64,000 nucleotides of DNA from Oscillospiraceae bacterium Marseille-Q3528 (GTDB lineage: Bacteria > Bacillota > Clostridia > Lachnospirales > Lachnospiraceae), in assembly GCA_018223385.1 (NCBI GenBank), contig JAGTTR010000011.1, positions 1 through 64,000 on the forward strand, read 5' to 3'. The notes beneath the pieces were generated by a model. The model was given only the letters and a program-made list of their open reading frames with translations, was not told the origin of the DNA and searched no databases. Position 1 is the stretch's first letter; every line of letters begins with the position of its first letter. Of the stretch, positions 1 to 12,679 are shown piece after piece. A program made the translations under genes and the position numbers.

Positions 1-776
1 CGCCCGGGCAAGGCGTAGACATCCCTCCCCTGCTCCAGAGCCAGGTCTGCCGTGATAAGAGAACCACTCTTTTCCCGGGCTTCCACGACAAGCACCGCGT
101 CGGACAGACCGCTGATGATCCGGTTCCGGGCAGGAAAATGCCAGGCTTCCGGCCGCACCCCCGGCGGATACTCTGACAGGACACAGCCATTTTCCCGCAG
201 CTGCCAGTAGGTCTCTGCCGAAGAAGCCGGATAACAGATGTCTGTCCCGCACCCCAGCACCGCCGTACTGGTGCCGCCCACACGCAGAGCCGCCAGCTGC
301 GCCGTGTTGTCAATGCCGCAGGCCATCCCGCTGATGATCTCCGCTCCGGCCAGGGCTGCTGCCTCCGCAAAAGAACCGGCCGCCGCCCGCCCATAAGAAG
401 TACAGCCTCTGGCGCCTACAATGGCCACCGCTTTTTTCTCCGGATCAGGGAGCTTTCCATAGTAAAACAGGGCAAAAGGTGCACCGGAGAGGGGCTGCAG
501 CTTCTGCGGATAATCCGCCGCGCCGATCCATGTGAAGCTTCCGCCCTGCCGAAAAAAATCCTCAAATTCCCGCTCCGGATCCACCTTTCCGCGCTGCAAA
601 AAGGCCTCTTTTTCCCGGTCTGTCAGAAATCCCGGCTCATTTAGCACCTGTTTCTTCATATTATATATATTCTCAGCTGTTCCATACATGTCCAGCAATT
701 TTTCTTTTGTTTTTCTGCGCACGGAAAAGCAACCGGCCAGCCAGTACATCCATGGCAGATCTCTTTCATTTCCCAT
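1..776 (-). CDS. dprA: DNA-processing protein DprA (Smf), 3' end outside window
   Basis: RecA-loading, single-strand-DNA-binding protein used in natural transformation. The reading frame is open to the window edge, so the C-terminal end is missing. Visible are the Rossmann-like DprA motifs AIVGARGCTSYGR, SGMACGIDNTAQLAAL, TAVLGCGTDICYP and a later segment with FPARNRIISGLSDAVLV and SGSLITADLALEQGRDVYA, all typical of the family. I chose the ATG at 776 because GGGAGG lies about 8 bases upstream and the N-terminal helical segment (MGNERDLPWMYWLAG) resembles other Firmicute DprA proteins; an internal ATG at about 660 is less likely. It follows comM by 35 bases on the same strand, so the two probably share a transcript. 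The identity is secure; only the missing end is unknown. Confidence 0.93.
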   Translation of the reverse strand, partial: MGNERDLPWMYWLAGCFSVRRKTKEKLLDMYGTAENIYNMKKQVLNEPGFLTDREKEAFLQRGKVDPEREFEDFFRQGGSFTWIGAADYPQKLQPLSGAPFALFYYGKLPDPEKKAVAIVGARGCTSYGRAAAGSFAEAAALAGAEIISGMACGIDNTAQLAALRVGGTSTAVLGCGTDICYPASSAETYWQLRENGCVLSEYPPGVRPEAWHFPARNRIISGLSDAVLVVEAREKSGSLITADLALEQGRDVYALPG

Positions 777-811
777 CAGATACGCCTCCCATATGTGTTG
801 TCCGTTTCTTT

Positions 812-2347
812 TTATCTGATCCAATATTTTTTGTCGATAGACCGGTAAAGGACAGACTCATCCAAATGCTTTTCCTGTATATCTGCGCAGCCCTCCAGAT
901 CGGCCAGTGTCCGGGCGACCTTCAGAATCTTGTGGTACGACCGGGCACTGAGATCCAGACGTCCGAACAGCTGCTCCATCCGCCGTTCCTGCTTTTTGCC
1001 GAGGGGGCAGAATTCCTCCATCCGCGCCGGCGGAATTCCCGCGTTGTATCGGATTCCGGTGCCCGCAAAACGTTCCCGTTGCCGCAGCACTGCACGGATC
1101 ACCCGATCACGGATACGCACAGAGCTCTCCTGCACGGTATGTGCGACTTTCACTTCTGCATAGCCGCCTCTGGGCATTTCCACACAGATATCCATACGAT
1201 CCAGCAAAGGCTGGCTGATGTGCTCCAGGTGCCGTCGGATCTCACCGGGACTGCAGGTGCATTTCCCCCTGTCCGGATAATAGCCACAGGGACATGGGTT
1301 CATGGCTGCCACCAGCATAAAATCTGCCGGGTAGACAAATGTGCCGCTGACCCGGGAAATCTGGATGCTGGCATCCTCCATGGGCTGCCGCAGGCATTCC
1401 AGCACCGGCCTGGGGTATTCTGTCAACTCATCCAGAAACAGCACCCCCAGATGAGCCAGGCTGATCTCTCCCGGCGTCGGAATACGCCCGCCACCGCACA
1501 TCCCGTTCTCTGTCAGCGTATGGTGCGGTACCCGGAAGGGTCTTCTGGTAACCATGGGCTCCTCCTGGCTCAGAAGGCCTGTGACACTGTAGATTTTTGA
1601 AATCTCCATACTTTCTTCCAGTGTCAGCGGGGGAAAAATTGTCGGGATCCTGCGGGAAAGCATGGTCTTGCCGGAGCCCTGGGGACCTAGGATCAGCAGA
1701 TTATGCATCCCTGCCACCGCCGCCTCTGCCGCCCGTCTCGCTGTTTTCTGTCCCTGCAGTTCTGCAAAATCCACCGGATAATCCGTAAGGGTTTTCAAAA
1801 ATCTCTCATAATCTCCTTTCACCGGTCGCATCTGTTCCGGGTGGTTCAACAGTTCCACTGCTTCCATCAGGCTCTTTGTCCCCACGCAGGCAATGCCCTC
1901 CACCAGTTCCCCCTCCCGCACGTTTTCCATCGGTACCAGACAGCGGCCAAATCCCTGCTCCCGGGCAAACAAAACAGCCGGCAGGACACCGCGCACCGGA
2001 TGTACACTGCCATCCAGCCCCAGTTCTCCCAGGATCAAAGTCTCCTTTAATGTCTGCTCCTTCACCAGTCCCAGGGCAGCCAGCACAGAGATCGCCAGCG
2101 GAAGGTCAAACCCGGCTCCCTGCTTTCGCAGGCCCGCAGGTGACAGATTTACCGTGATTTTTTTTGCCGGCATTTTTACCCCGCCGTTTCGGATAGCCGT
2201 ACACACGCGCTCCCTGGCCTCCCGCACCGAAGCTGACAGATACCCCACCATCTGAAACATGGGCAGACCGTCACTGATATCCGTCTCCACACAGATCTTC
2301 TGCGGATGCAATCCCATCATAAGCACAGAATATACCGTACTGTACAA
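812..2347 (-). CDS. comM: YifB/ComM family Mg chelatase-like AAA+ ATPase
   Basis: 511 residues, full length for the family. In Gram-negatives ComM is a hexameric helicase that promotes branch migration during transformation; in Firmicutes the role is less studied. The N-terminal Lon-protease-like fold domain (about 1-190) is followed by the AAA+ domain with Walker A GPQGSGKT at residues 221-228, a Walker B segment (GVLFLDELTE) and a cysteine cluster (NPCPCGYYPDRGKCTC) that probably binds zinc. The start is a TTG at 2347 with GGAGG 8 bases upstream. It lies directly upstream of dprA on the same strand, which supports a DNA-uptake/recombination role. Confidence 0.92.
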   Translation of the reverse strand: MYSTVYSVLMMGLHPQKICVETDISDGLPMFQMVGYLSASVREARERVCTAIRNGGVKMPAKKITVNLSPAGLRKQGAGFDLPLAISVLAALGLVKEQTLKETLILGELGLDGSVHPVRGVLPAVLFAREQGFGRCLVPMENVREGELVEGIACVGTKSLMEAVELLNHPEQMRPVKGDYERFLKTLTDYPVDFAELQGQKTARRAAEAAVAGMHNLLILGPQGSGKTMLSRRIPTIFPPLTLEESMEISKIYSVTGLLSQEEPMVTRRPFRVPHHTLTENGMCGGGRIPTPGEISLAHLGVLFLDELTEYPRPVLECLRQPMEDASIQISRVSGTFVYPADFMLVAAMNPCPCGYYPDRGKCTCSPGEIRRHLEHISQPLLDRMDICVEMPRGGYAEVKVAHTVQESSVRIRDRVIRAVLRQRERFAGTGIRYNAGIPPARMEEFCPLGKKQERRMEQLFGRLDLSARSYHKILKVARTLADLEGCADIQEKHLDESVLYRSIDKKYWIR

Positions 2348-2464
2348 GATCGTTTCCTCCTTTTCATTCTATAATGTTTTGTGAAATAACGGGCGAACTG
2401 CCCAAAAGAAATAAAGATAGTAATCAAGATATTTTCATTATAACAGACTTTCCCTGAAACACAA

Positions 2465-2517
2465 GACAGAAGTTGGACCACATCCGTTCAAAGCCCAGAT
2501 GTGGTTCAGCTTCTGTC
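2465..2517 (-). terminator. Hairpin terminator after sigK
   Basis: Long stem formed by GACAGAAG-(2 nt)-GGACCACATC and its near-perfect complement, with a loop of about 13 bases. It lies 18 bases beyond the sigK stop and is followed on the minus strand by a moderately T-rich stretch (CTTGTGTTTC). It separates sigK from comM-dprA. Confidence 0.65.
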
Positions 2518-2534
2518 ACTTAAGCAATTTCCTG

Positions 2535-3176
2535 CTATCTTTCGCTTCTTCCACTTTTTTCAAAGGCTTTCTGTAATTTCTGAACCGCTGTTTTTTCGAT
2601 CCGGGACACATAGGATCTGGAAATCCCCAATATAGCTGCCGTTTCCCGCTGTGTGACGCTCTGCCGGCCATACAGTCCGTATCGCATGGTCAACACCTGC
2701 CGTTCTCTGGCAGTGAGTATCTGATGCATAACTTCATACAGATAAACAATATTATCTTTCAGATCTATTTTCTCCGGAATCTCGGGATCTGCATACTCAA
2801 TGACATCCAGCAGGCTAATCTCGTTCCCCTCCCGATCCGTCCCTATAGGCTCATACAAAGACACATCCCGGGCTGATTTCTTCCGGGCACGGAACATCAT
2901 CAGCAGCTCATTATCAATGCACCTGGCTGCATAAGTGGCCAGTCGGCTGCCTTTGGCCGCGTCAAATGTCATAACGGCCTTGATGAGCCCGATGGTGCCG
3001 ACGGAGATCAGATCTTCTGTATCCTCCCCCGACGACTGATATTTTTTTACAATATGTGCCACCAGCCTTAAGTTCCGCTCGATCAGTACATTCCTGGCCG
3101 TTTGGTCGCCCTTACGATACCTCTTAAGATATTCCTTCTCCTCCTCTGTCGTCAGTGGCTTCGGAAATGTTTTCAA
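2535..3176 (-). CDS. sigK: RNA polymerase sporulation sigma factor SigK
   Basis: Late mother-cell sigma factor of endospore formation. At 213 residues it has sigma-70 region 2 (RNLRLVAHIVKKYQ, DLISVGTIGLIKAV, RLATYAARCIDNE) and the SigK-like segment with MMFRARKKSARDVSLYEPIG, then region 4 with a helix-turn-helix (TQRETAAILGISRSYVSRIEK). The gene is contiguous; there is no skin-type prophage interruption here. A short pro-sequence is possible, since the first residues MKTFPKPLTTEEEK match the usual start after the pro-region. SigE and SigG are close relatives, but the DVSLYEPIGTDREGNE segment favours SigK. It is followed by a hairpin terminator. Confidence 0.88.
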   Translation of the reverse strand: MKTFPKPLTTEEEKEYLKRYRKGDQTARNVLIERNLRLVAHIVKKYQSSGEDTEDLISVGTIGLIKAVMTFDAAKGSRLATYAARCIDNELLMMFRARKKSARDVSLYEPIGTDREGNEISLLDVIEYADPEIPEKIDLKDNIVYLYEVMHQILTARERQVLTMRYGLYGRQSVTQRETAAILGISRSYVSRIEKTAVQKLQKAFEKSGRSER

Positions 3177-3421
3177 GCAGATACCTCAAAACGTAGTTGC
3201 TATAACATATGAAACCAAGAGCAGTTTCGTGCCTTTCCCATCTGCAGATTTATGATGGATCCCCGGAATCTGTCATCCGGCGAATCCTGAAGATTAACCC
3301 AAAATCACACACCCTGCCTATGGATTTTTCTTCTAAAATGTACTATATTGATATCATACGAGAAAAAGCATGAAAAAGGCAGAAAACATGCAAAAATACA
3401 GTATATAAAGGAGGAAATTCT

Positions 3422-5038
3422 ATGAAACTGACCATGGACGGCATCCGGGACCGGGCTGCCTGGGAAAAAGCCGGCATCGCACTCCCCGGTTACGATGTGA
3501 AGGCGGTATCAGAAAAAGCAAGAAAGGAGCCCCTGTGGGTGCACTTTGGCATCGGCAATATTTTCCGTATTTTCATCGGCGGCATCGCTGACGGCCTGCT
3601 GGAAAGCGGCGCCCTGGACCGGGGCATCACCTGTGTGGAAACCTTTGACTATGATGTGGTGGACAAGATCTATGCCCCCTTTGACAATCTGGGCTTAAGC
3701 GTCATCCTCCACGGGGACGGCAGCCGGGAATATAAGGTGCTGGGTTCCCTGGCCGAAGCCATCAAGGCACAGTCTTCTGATCCATCCCAGTGGGCGCGTC
3801 TGAAAGAGATTTTTACAAGTCCGTCCCTCCAGCTGGTATCTTTTACCATCACGGAGAAGGGCTATGCCCTCCACCGGGCGGACGGCACTTATTTTCCCTT
3901 CGTGGAGGCAGACATCCAGAACGGCCCGGACAAGGCCGGCAGCGCCATGGCAGTGCTCACCGCCATGCTCTATGCCCGGTATCAGGCCGGGAAATACCCG
4001 CTGGCCCTGGTGTCCATGGACAACTGCTCCCAGAACGGCGCCATTCTCCGGCAGTCCGTACTGACCATGGCAGAGGAATGGCAGAAAGCCGGTTTCGTGG
4101 AGGAAGGCTTCCTTTCCTATGTGAGCGATGAGGATACGGTTGCCTTTCCCTGGACAATGATCGACAAGATCACGCCCCGGCCCAGCGAGGCCATCGCGGC
4201 AGATCTGGAAGCGCTGGGTGTGGAGCAGATGCAGCCGGTGATCACCTCGAAGAAAACCTACATTGCGCCCTTTGTCAACGCCGAAAAACCCCAGTATCTC
4301 GTCATCGAGGATCATTTTCCCAACGGCCGTCCCGCCCTGGAAAAGGGCTTCGGCGTCTATCTGGCTGACCGGAACACCGTCAACTTATCCGAGCGCATGA
4401 AGGTGACCGTCTGCCTGAACCCGGTGCATTCCGCCACCGGCCCTCTGGGGGTGGTGCTGGGCTACGACCTGTTCGCCCATATGCTGAACACCAACCCGGA
4501 TATGATGAAAATGGCCCGGATGGTGGCTTACAACGAGGGACTTCCCGTGGTGCCCGATCCCGGCATCCTCTCTCCCCAGGCATTTGTGGATGAGCTGTTC
4601 TGCGATCGCTTCCCCAACGAGTATCTGGGCGACACGAACCTGCGGCTGGCCGTGGATGTCTCCCAGATGGTGGGCATCCGCTTCGGCGAGACGGTGAAAT
4701 CCTATGTGGCAAAATACGGCGATGCGTCCCGGCTTACCGCCATTCCCCTGGGCATTGCCGGATGGCTTCGGTATCTGCTGGGTGTGGACGATGCGGGACA
4801 CCCTTACGAGCTGGCGCCTGATCCCATGAAGGAGGAACTGACGTGCCAGTTAAAAGACATCGTGGTGGGCGATCCGTCTACCTTCACCGACCAGCTGCGG
4901 CCCATCCTCTCCAATGAGCGGCTGTTCTTCATCGACCTTTACAAAGCTGGTATCGGAGAAAAGATCGAGGGCATGTTCCGGGAAATGCTCCAGGGCCCGG
5001 GCGCAGTGGCTGCGACGCTGCACAAATACGTCGCTTAA
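3422..5038 (+). CDS. Mannitol dehydrogenase family oxidoreductase, likely fructuronate reductase
   Basis: 538 residues. NAD(P)-dependent polyol/uronate dehydrogenase of the long-chain mannitol dehydrogenase family. Bacterial members of this size usually reduce D-fructuronate to D-mannonate in hexuronate breakdown (UxuB type), but substrate cannot be read from sequence. Seen: the N-terminal nucleotide-binding segment with VHFGIGNIFRIFIGG, and the catalytic signature KVTVCLNPVH beginning near Lys327, with the family's Lys, Asn and His. The start ATG has AAAGGAGG 7 bases upstream. It is a single-gene unit on the opposite strand to its neighbours, bounded by a strong terminator; no other uronate genes lie beside it. 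Confidence 0.8.
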   Translation: MKLTMDGIRDRAAWEKAGIALPGYDVKAVSEKARKEPLWVHFGIGNIFRIFIGGIADGLLESGALDRGITCVETFDYDVVDKIYAPFDNLGLSVILHGDGSREYKVLGSLAEAIKAQSSDPSQWARLKEIFTSPSLQLVSFTITEKGYALHRADGTYFPFVEADIQNGPDKAGSAMAVLTAMLYARYQAGKYPLALVSMDNCSQNGAILRQSVLTMAEEWQKAGFVEEGFLSYVSDEDTVAFPWTMIDKITPRPSEAIAADLEALGVEQMQPVITSKKTYIAPFVNAEKPQYLVIEDHFPNGRPALEKGFGVYLADRNTVNLSERMKVTVCLNPVHSATGPLGVVLGYDLFAHMLNTNPDMMKMARMVAYNEGLPVVPDPGILSPQAFVDELFCDRFPNEYLGDTNLRLAVDVSQMVGIRFGETVKSYVAKYGDASRLTAIPLGIAGWLRYLLGVDDAGHPYELAPDPMKEELTCQLKDIVVGDPSTFTDQLRPILSNERLFFIDLYKAGIGEKIEGMFREMLQGPGAVAATLHKYVA

Positions 5039-5060
5039 ATCAAAATCTTACCTGTACAGG

Positions 5061-5113
5061 AAAAGCAGATGTGGGATTCCCTGCGGGGCGTCCTCACACC
5101 TGCTTTTTGTTTT
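5061..5113 (+). terminator. Rho-independent terminator
   Basis: Stem AAAAGCAGATGTG(gg) against CACACCTGCTTTT with a GC-rich inner part, followed by TTTTTGTTTT. It starts 23 bases after the dehydrogenase stop codon. Confidence 0.85.
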
Positions 5114-5130
5114 ATCCATATCGTATTTCT

Positions 5131-9009
<3,879 letters not shown>

Positions 9010-9044
9010 ATTACTCCTTCCGCCTCACGGCCGCTTCACTACTG

Positions 9045-10523
9045 CTATGCTGCTTCCTGCAGTGCCTGTACAAAGGATGCATACCAGGCCTGGAAGGCCT
9101 CCTCCGTCACATAGGGTGCCACAGCCTCTTCTCGGGATGCGCCCGCTTCCATCTGCGCCACGACCTGCGCCCGGTCTTCCGCTGCCTTGTCAGAAAGGTT
9201 ATAATCCAGCACCTTGCGGGCGGCATAACCGTTTTCAAAACATTTGGTTGCATAGAAATCCTTCGTATCATACTGCTCCAGGACACGGACCAGGCAGTCA
9301 TAGGCTTTGTCACTGACCGTCAGATCATTTGCCTGAATGACTTCATCCAGTGCCTCTATGGAGTTGGCATCCTTGCGCACCGGCAGATAGGCGGATTCAC
9401 AGACGAACCGCAGGTTGTTCTCCTTGGCGGTAAACCATTTCAGGAACACGCTGGCTGCATACTCATGCTGCTCATCGGACTTCGTCACCGCCATGCCGGC
9501 GCCCTGCTGCACGTTCACCTGGTCGCCGCCCTCCATGACCGGCACCGGCAGGATCGCATAGTTGATAGGCCTTGTCTCGTCATCCAGCACCACCTGATCC
9601 GGGAAGTAGGTGGCGGAAGAGGAGGAACCTGTGTAGGCCAGCACATCCCCGGTCTTCACATCGTCCGAGCGGAACTTTCCGCTGCTGGCAAAATAGCCGT
9701 TGACAAAGGGTACATAATAATTGTCCCACAGTCTGCGGATGGCATCCTCGTCGGTCCGGATGGTCACCTTTCCGTCCTGCACATCAAAAATATCGATACC
9801 CATCTGCTTCATGCCGATGACAAAATAGTTGGACATGGAATCTCTGCCGTAAAACGCCTTGCCGTCATCGGGTACGTCCGGCGTCTGGGCGTCCGTCCAC
9901 GCATAGTAGCGTTCTGCCACTGCTGCCACGCCCTCTGCCGTCTCCAGTTCGTTGACCGTGGTGCCTGTCGCTTCCGCAAAAGGCTCCCAGTCAGTCATGT
10001 TCATCATCATGATCTCCGTGGACTTGGCCACCGGGAACAGATAAAGGGCGCCGTCATCGTTGAAATACCCTTCCTGCACGTAGGCATCCACGTATTCCGA
10101 CAGCTCCTCCTCGCTGAAATAGGCTGTCAGATCTGCCAGAAGGCCCTGCTTCTGGATCGAATAAGCGGTATCCGCATAGCTGGAAAAAATATCCGGCAGC
10201 TCCTGGGCTCCCACCTTTCCTGCTGCCGCGTCCGAAACCGCCTTCTCCAGATCGGCCACCGAGCCCTGGCTGTAGCCCTCCACATAAACGCCCTGTTCCT
10301 TGCCCTCTGTGGCGTTAAAATCCGACACCAGCGCATCAAAAGCCGCCTGCTGGGCCCCGTTATAATAATGCCATACCGTCAGCGACACCGGATTGTTGGG
10401 ATCCAGCCTGACACTGCTTGTGGTTTCCTTCGTGGACGCCTTTGTCTGCCCGCTCTGACATCCCGTCAGGCTGCCTGCTACCAGCGCACCCGCCAGCAGA
10501 AAAATCGCCATTCTTTTCTTCAT
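9045..10523 (-). CDS. Extracellular solute-binding lipoprotein, probably sugar-binding
   Basis: 492 residues from the chosen start. The signal peptide MKKRMAIFLLAGALVAGSL ends in a lipobox (SLTG-Cys), so the protein is predicted to be lipid-anchored outside the membrane. The following sequence (PVSLTVWHYYNGAQQAAFDALV) is typical of family 1 sugar-binding proteins of ABC importers. An upstream in-frame ATG at 10601 is rejected because it lies inside the sigma-A promoter; the ATG at 10523 has AGAGGGG upstream. No ABC permease genes are adjacent; instead the next gene is the hybrid kinase. The likely role is ligand capture for sensing, or for a transporter encoded elsewhere. Confidence 0.85.
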   Translation of the reverse strand: MKKRMAIFLLAGALVAGSLTGCQSGQTKASTKETTSSVRLDPNNPVSLTVWHYYNGAQQAAFDALVSDFNATEGKEQGVYVEGYSQGSVADLEKAVSDAAAGKVGAQELPDIFSSYADTAYSIQKQGLLADLTAYFSEEELSEYVDAYVQEGYFNDDGALYLFPVAKSTEIMMMNMTDWEPFAEATGTTVNELETAEGVAAVAERYYAWTDAQTPDVPDDGKAFYGRDSMSNYFVIGMKQMGIDIFDVQDGKVTIRTDEDAIRRLWDNYYVPFVNGYFASSGKFRSDDVKTGDVLAYTGSSSSATYFPDQVVLDDETRPINYAILPVPVMEGGDQVNVQQGAGMAVTKSDEQHEYAASVFLKWFTAKENNLRFVCESAYLPVRKDANSIEALDEVIQANDLTVSDKAYDCLVRVLEQYDTKDFYATKCFENGYAARKVLDYNLSDKAAEDRAQVVAQMEAGASREEAVAPYVTEEAFQAWYASFVQALQEAA

Positions 10524-10572
10524 GTTCTTTTTTGTCCCCTCTCGTATCACGCCAAAAAATCTATTAATTTTT

Positions 10573-10601
10573 ATTATAGACGCCTGAGGGCAAAATTTCA
10601 A
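10573..10601 (-). promoter_or_regulatory. Sigma-A type promoter for the binding protein/kinase operon
   Basis: On the minus strand TTGAAA (10601-10596), a 17-base spacer, then a perfect TATAAT (10578-10573). Transcription would start near 10566, about 43 bases before the chosen ATG. Confidence 0.75.
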
Positions 10602-10610
10602 CGATTCCCG

Positions 10611-10698
10611 ACACAGAATGCGCTTTTTGACATATGAGCTGCAAAGCAGCGGAAAGCATCAAAGATGCGGTTTTGCGAATGGCGCGGGTGAACTGTGT
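10611..10698. repeat. Intergenic structured repeat, copy A (short form)
   Basis: Outer ends ACACAG/CTGTGT can pair. Inside are GCTGC-aaa-GCAGC and GCAT-caaag-ATGC hairpins and the shared tail TTTTGCGAATGGCGCGG-TGAACT. It lacks the TTCATG-CTCG-CATGAA hairpin of the two longer copies (16289-16457 and 47007-47167). It lies between the trhP terminator and the promoter of the binding-protein gene. Confidence 0.7.
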
Positions 10699-10710
10699 AT
10701 TATTGGTATG

Positions 10711-10748
10711 AAAAAGAGAGTAGCCCGCTGTATGCGTATCTACTCTCT
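10711..10748 (-). terminator. Terminator of the ireB-trhP gene block
   Basis: On the minus strand GAGAGTAG and CTACTCTC pair around a 16-base loop, followed by TTTTTC; it lies just beyond the U32 gene stop. Confidence 0.8.
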
Positions 10749-10755
10749 CCAAAAC

Positions 10756-12000
10756 TCAGTCTTTTCTTCTCAGCACGTCCAGCGGTTCCGCTTCCACCGT
10801 CAGCTGCACATACAGCTTCTGCTGGGGATGGGGTGCACTTTCCATGGGATTACCTTCCTCATCGTAAATTGCCAGCACCTTTGCCGCAGGACTGCTGCCA
10901 TCCGGCTTCATCACCTCAATGGTCTCCCCCACAGAGAACTTGTTGCGCTGCTCCGTGCAGATACAGCCTGCCGGGCAATGTCCGTCTGTCGGTTCGATCT
11001 CTCCCACCAGTCCCAGGTAGGTGTAACCTTTGTGATACGTGTTGCTGTCGTAGATCTGGCCCTCCTCGTCCGGTCTTCCGAAATAGAAGCCGGTGGTGAA
11101 TTCCCGGTATGTACAGCTGCGGATCTGTTCCCGATACCAGGGAAGATTCTGTCTCCACAATTCTTCTGACTCCAGACAGTCATCTATGGCTTTCCGATAT
11201 GTTCTTGCCACAGTGGCCACATACAGCGCCGTCTTCATCCGCCCCTCGATCTTAAAGCTGTCAATGCCGGAGGCTAACAGCTCCGGGATATGCTCCAGCA
11301 TGCACAGATCTTTGGAATTGAACAAAAAGGTGCCCCGCTCATTTTCATACACCGGCAGATATTCCCCGGGCCTTGTCTCCTCCACCAGCGCGTATTTCCA
11401 CCGGCACGGATGGGTACAGGCGCCCTGATTGGCGTCTCTGCCGGTAAAATAGCTGCTCAAAAGACATCGGCCGGAATAGGAAATGCACATGGCGCCGTGG
11501 ATGAACGACTCGATCTCCATGTCTGCCGGAATGTTTTCCCGGATCTCCCGGATCTCCGCCAGGGAAAGTTCCCGGGCAGATACCACCCGCTTCGCCCCCT
11601 GGGCATGCCAGAACTGGTATGTCAGATAGTTGGTGTTGTTGGCCTGAGTGCTCACATGAATGTCAATCTCCGGGCAGATTTCCCGGGCCAGCATGAAAGC
11701 GCCGGGATCCGCAATGATGAGCGCATCCGGCTGCAGCTCTTTTAACTCCTGGAAATAAGCCCGCATACCGGGAAGATCCCGGTTGTGGGCCAGAATATTG
11801 GCCGTCACATGGACACGTACCCCATGGGCATGGGCGTAGCGGATGCCCTCCCGCATATCCTCCATGGAAAAATTTTTTGCCTTGGCGCGAAGCCCGAAAG
11901 CCTCACCCCCGATATATACCGCATCTGCGCCGTAGCGGACAGCCACCTTCAGCACTTCCAGGCTGCTGGCCGGAACAAGCAGTTCAGGTCGTCTGTTCAT
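10756..12000 (-). CDS. trhP: Peptidase U32 family protein, likely tRNA U34 hydroxylase TrhP
   Basis: 414 residues. U32 proteins of this type (TrhP, YrrN/YrrO in Bacillus) make 5-hydroxyuridine at wobble position 34 of tRNAs, despite the old protease name. Seen: N-terminal PELLVPASSLEVLKVAV and YGADAVYIGGEAFGLRA, and the cysteine-rich signature FIHGAMCISYSGRCLLSS with a later GACTHPCRWKY that fits the family's metal-cluster cysteines. A C-terminal domain follows. It overlaps the methyltransferase gene by 17 bases. Hydroxylation by this protein followed by methylation by TrmR gives 5-methoxyuridine, so the two adjacent genes form a pathway (known from B. subtilis; inferred here). Confidence 0.85.
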   Translation of the reverse strand: MNRRPELLVPASSLEVLKVAVRYGADAVYIGGEAFGLRAKAKNFSMEDMREGIRYAHAHGVRVHVTANILAHNRDLPGMRAYFQELKELQPDALIIADPGAFMLAREICPEIDIHVSTQANNTNYLTYQFWHAQGAKRVVSARELSLAEIREIRENIPADMEIESFIHGAMCISYSGRCLLSSYFTGRDANQGACTHPCRWKYALVEETRPGEYLPVYENERGTFLFNSKDLCMLEHIPELLASGIDSFKIEGRMKTALYVATVARTYRKAIDDCLESEELWRQNLPWYREQIRSCTYREFTTGFYFGRPDEEGQIYDSNTYHKGYTYLGLVGEIEPTDGHCPAGCICTEQRNKFSVGETIEVMKPDGSSPAAKVLAIYDEEGNPMESAPHPQQKLYVQLTVEAEPLDVLRRKD

Positions 12001-12679
12001 AATCTTCTCCTTTCACCGTCAGCGTCAGCCCGTCCCCCATGGGCAGCACCGAGGTGGTGATCCCCGGCGTGTGGGTCAGCGCATACAGATACTCCCGCAT
12101 CCGGCTGTGGATCGTCCGGTTCCGCCGCTCCACCGCAAACCGGGACTCGATGATGTCCCCGTCCTGGAGCACGTTGTCAGACAGCAGCACGCCGCCCGGA
12201 GCCAGAAGCCGCAGCACATCCGGCAGGAAATGGATATACTGCCCCTTGGCCGCATCCATGAAGATCAGATCATAACTGCCGGTCAGGCTATGCAGAATCT
12301 CCGTGGCATCCCCCTCCAGCAGGGTGATCACGTCCTCTTTTCCCGCCCGGCGGAAATTTTCCCGGGCAATGGGAATGCGCTTCTCATATTTTTCAATGGT
12401 CGTAATCCGGCAGTCCGCCGGCGCATATTCACTCATAAAAAGAGCCGAAAAACCGACGGCGGTTCCCACCTCCAGAATGTTTTTCGGCCGCTGCATGCGC
12501 AGAAGCACTTTCAGGAAGCTGGCAGTCTCCTGCCGGATGATCGGCACGAGATCTGCACGGGCTTCCCGCTCGATCTGCGTCAGCAGTTGTGTATTTCCCT
12601 GATCCAGCGAATGAATATACGATGTTATTCTTTCATCTACAATCACAGGTATTCTCCTAATCTTTCTAGCTCTCTTCAT
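11984..12679 (-). CDS. trmR: SAM-dependent O-methyltransferase, likely tRNA 5-hydroxyuridine methyltransferase TrmR
   Basis: 231 residues, class I methyltransferase of the catechol-O-methyltransferase-like family 3. The SAM-binding motif is seen in NILEVGTAVGFSALFM, the acidic motif II-like ITTIEKYEKR follows, and DLIFMDAAKG is the metal/substrate segment. In Bacillus the gene in this position (yrrM) methylates 5-hydroxyuridine at tRNA position 34. The 3' end overlaps the U32 gene by 17 bases and the 5' end overlaps the MltG-like gene by 14, so translation is probably coupled. Assignment to TrmR rests on gene order plus family; a generic small-molecule methyltransferase cannot be excluded from sequence alone. 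Confidence 0.82.
   Translation of the reverse strand: MKRARKIRRIPVIVDERITSYIHSLDQGNTQLLTQIEREARADLVPIIRQETASFLKVLLRMQRPKNILEVGTAVGFSALFMSEYAPADCRITTIEKYEKRIPIARENFRRAGKEDVITLLEGDATEILHSLTGSYDLIFMDAAKGQYIHFLPDVLRLLAPGGVLLSDNVLQDGDIIESRFAVERRNRTIHSRMREYLYALTHTPGITTSVLPMGDGLTLTVKGEDYEQTT

Noticed and set aside
2348-2464. Possible small RNA or riboswitch in the comM upstream region
   Set aside because: Only a terminator hairpin and an ordinary leader are visible; no known riboswitch core was recognised.
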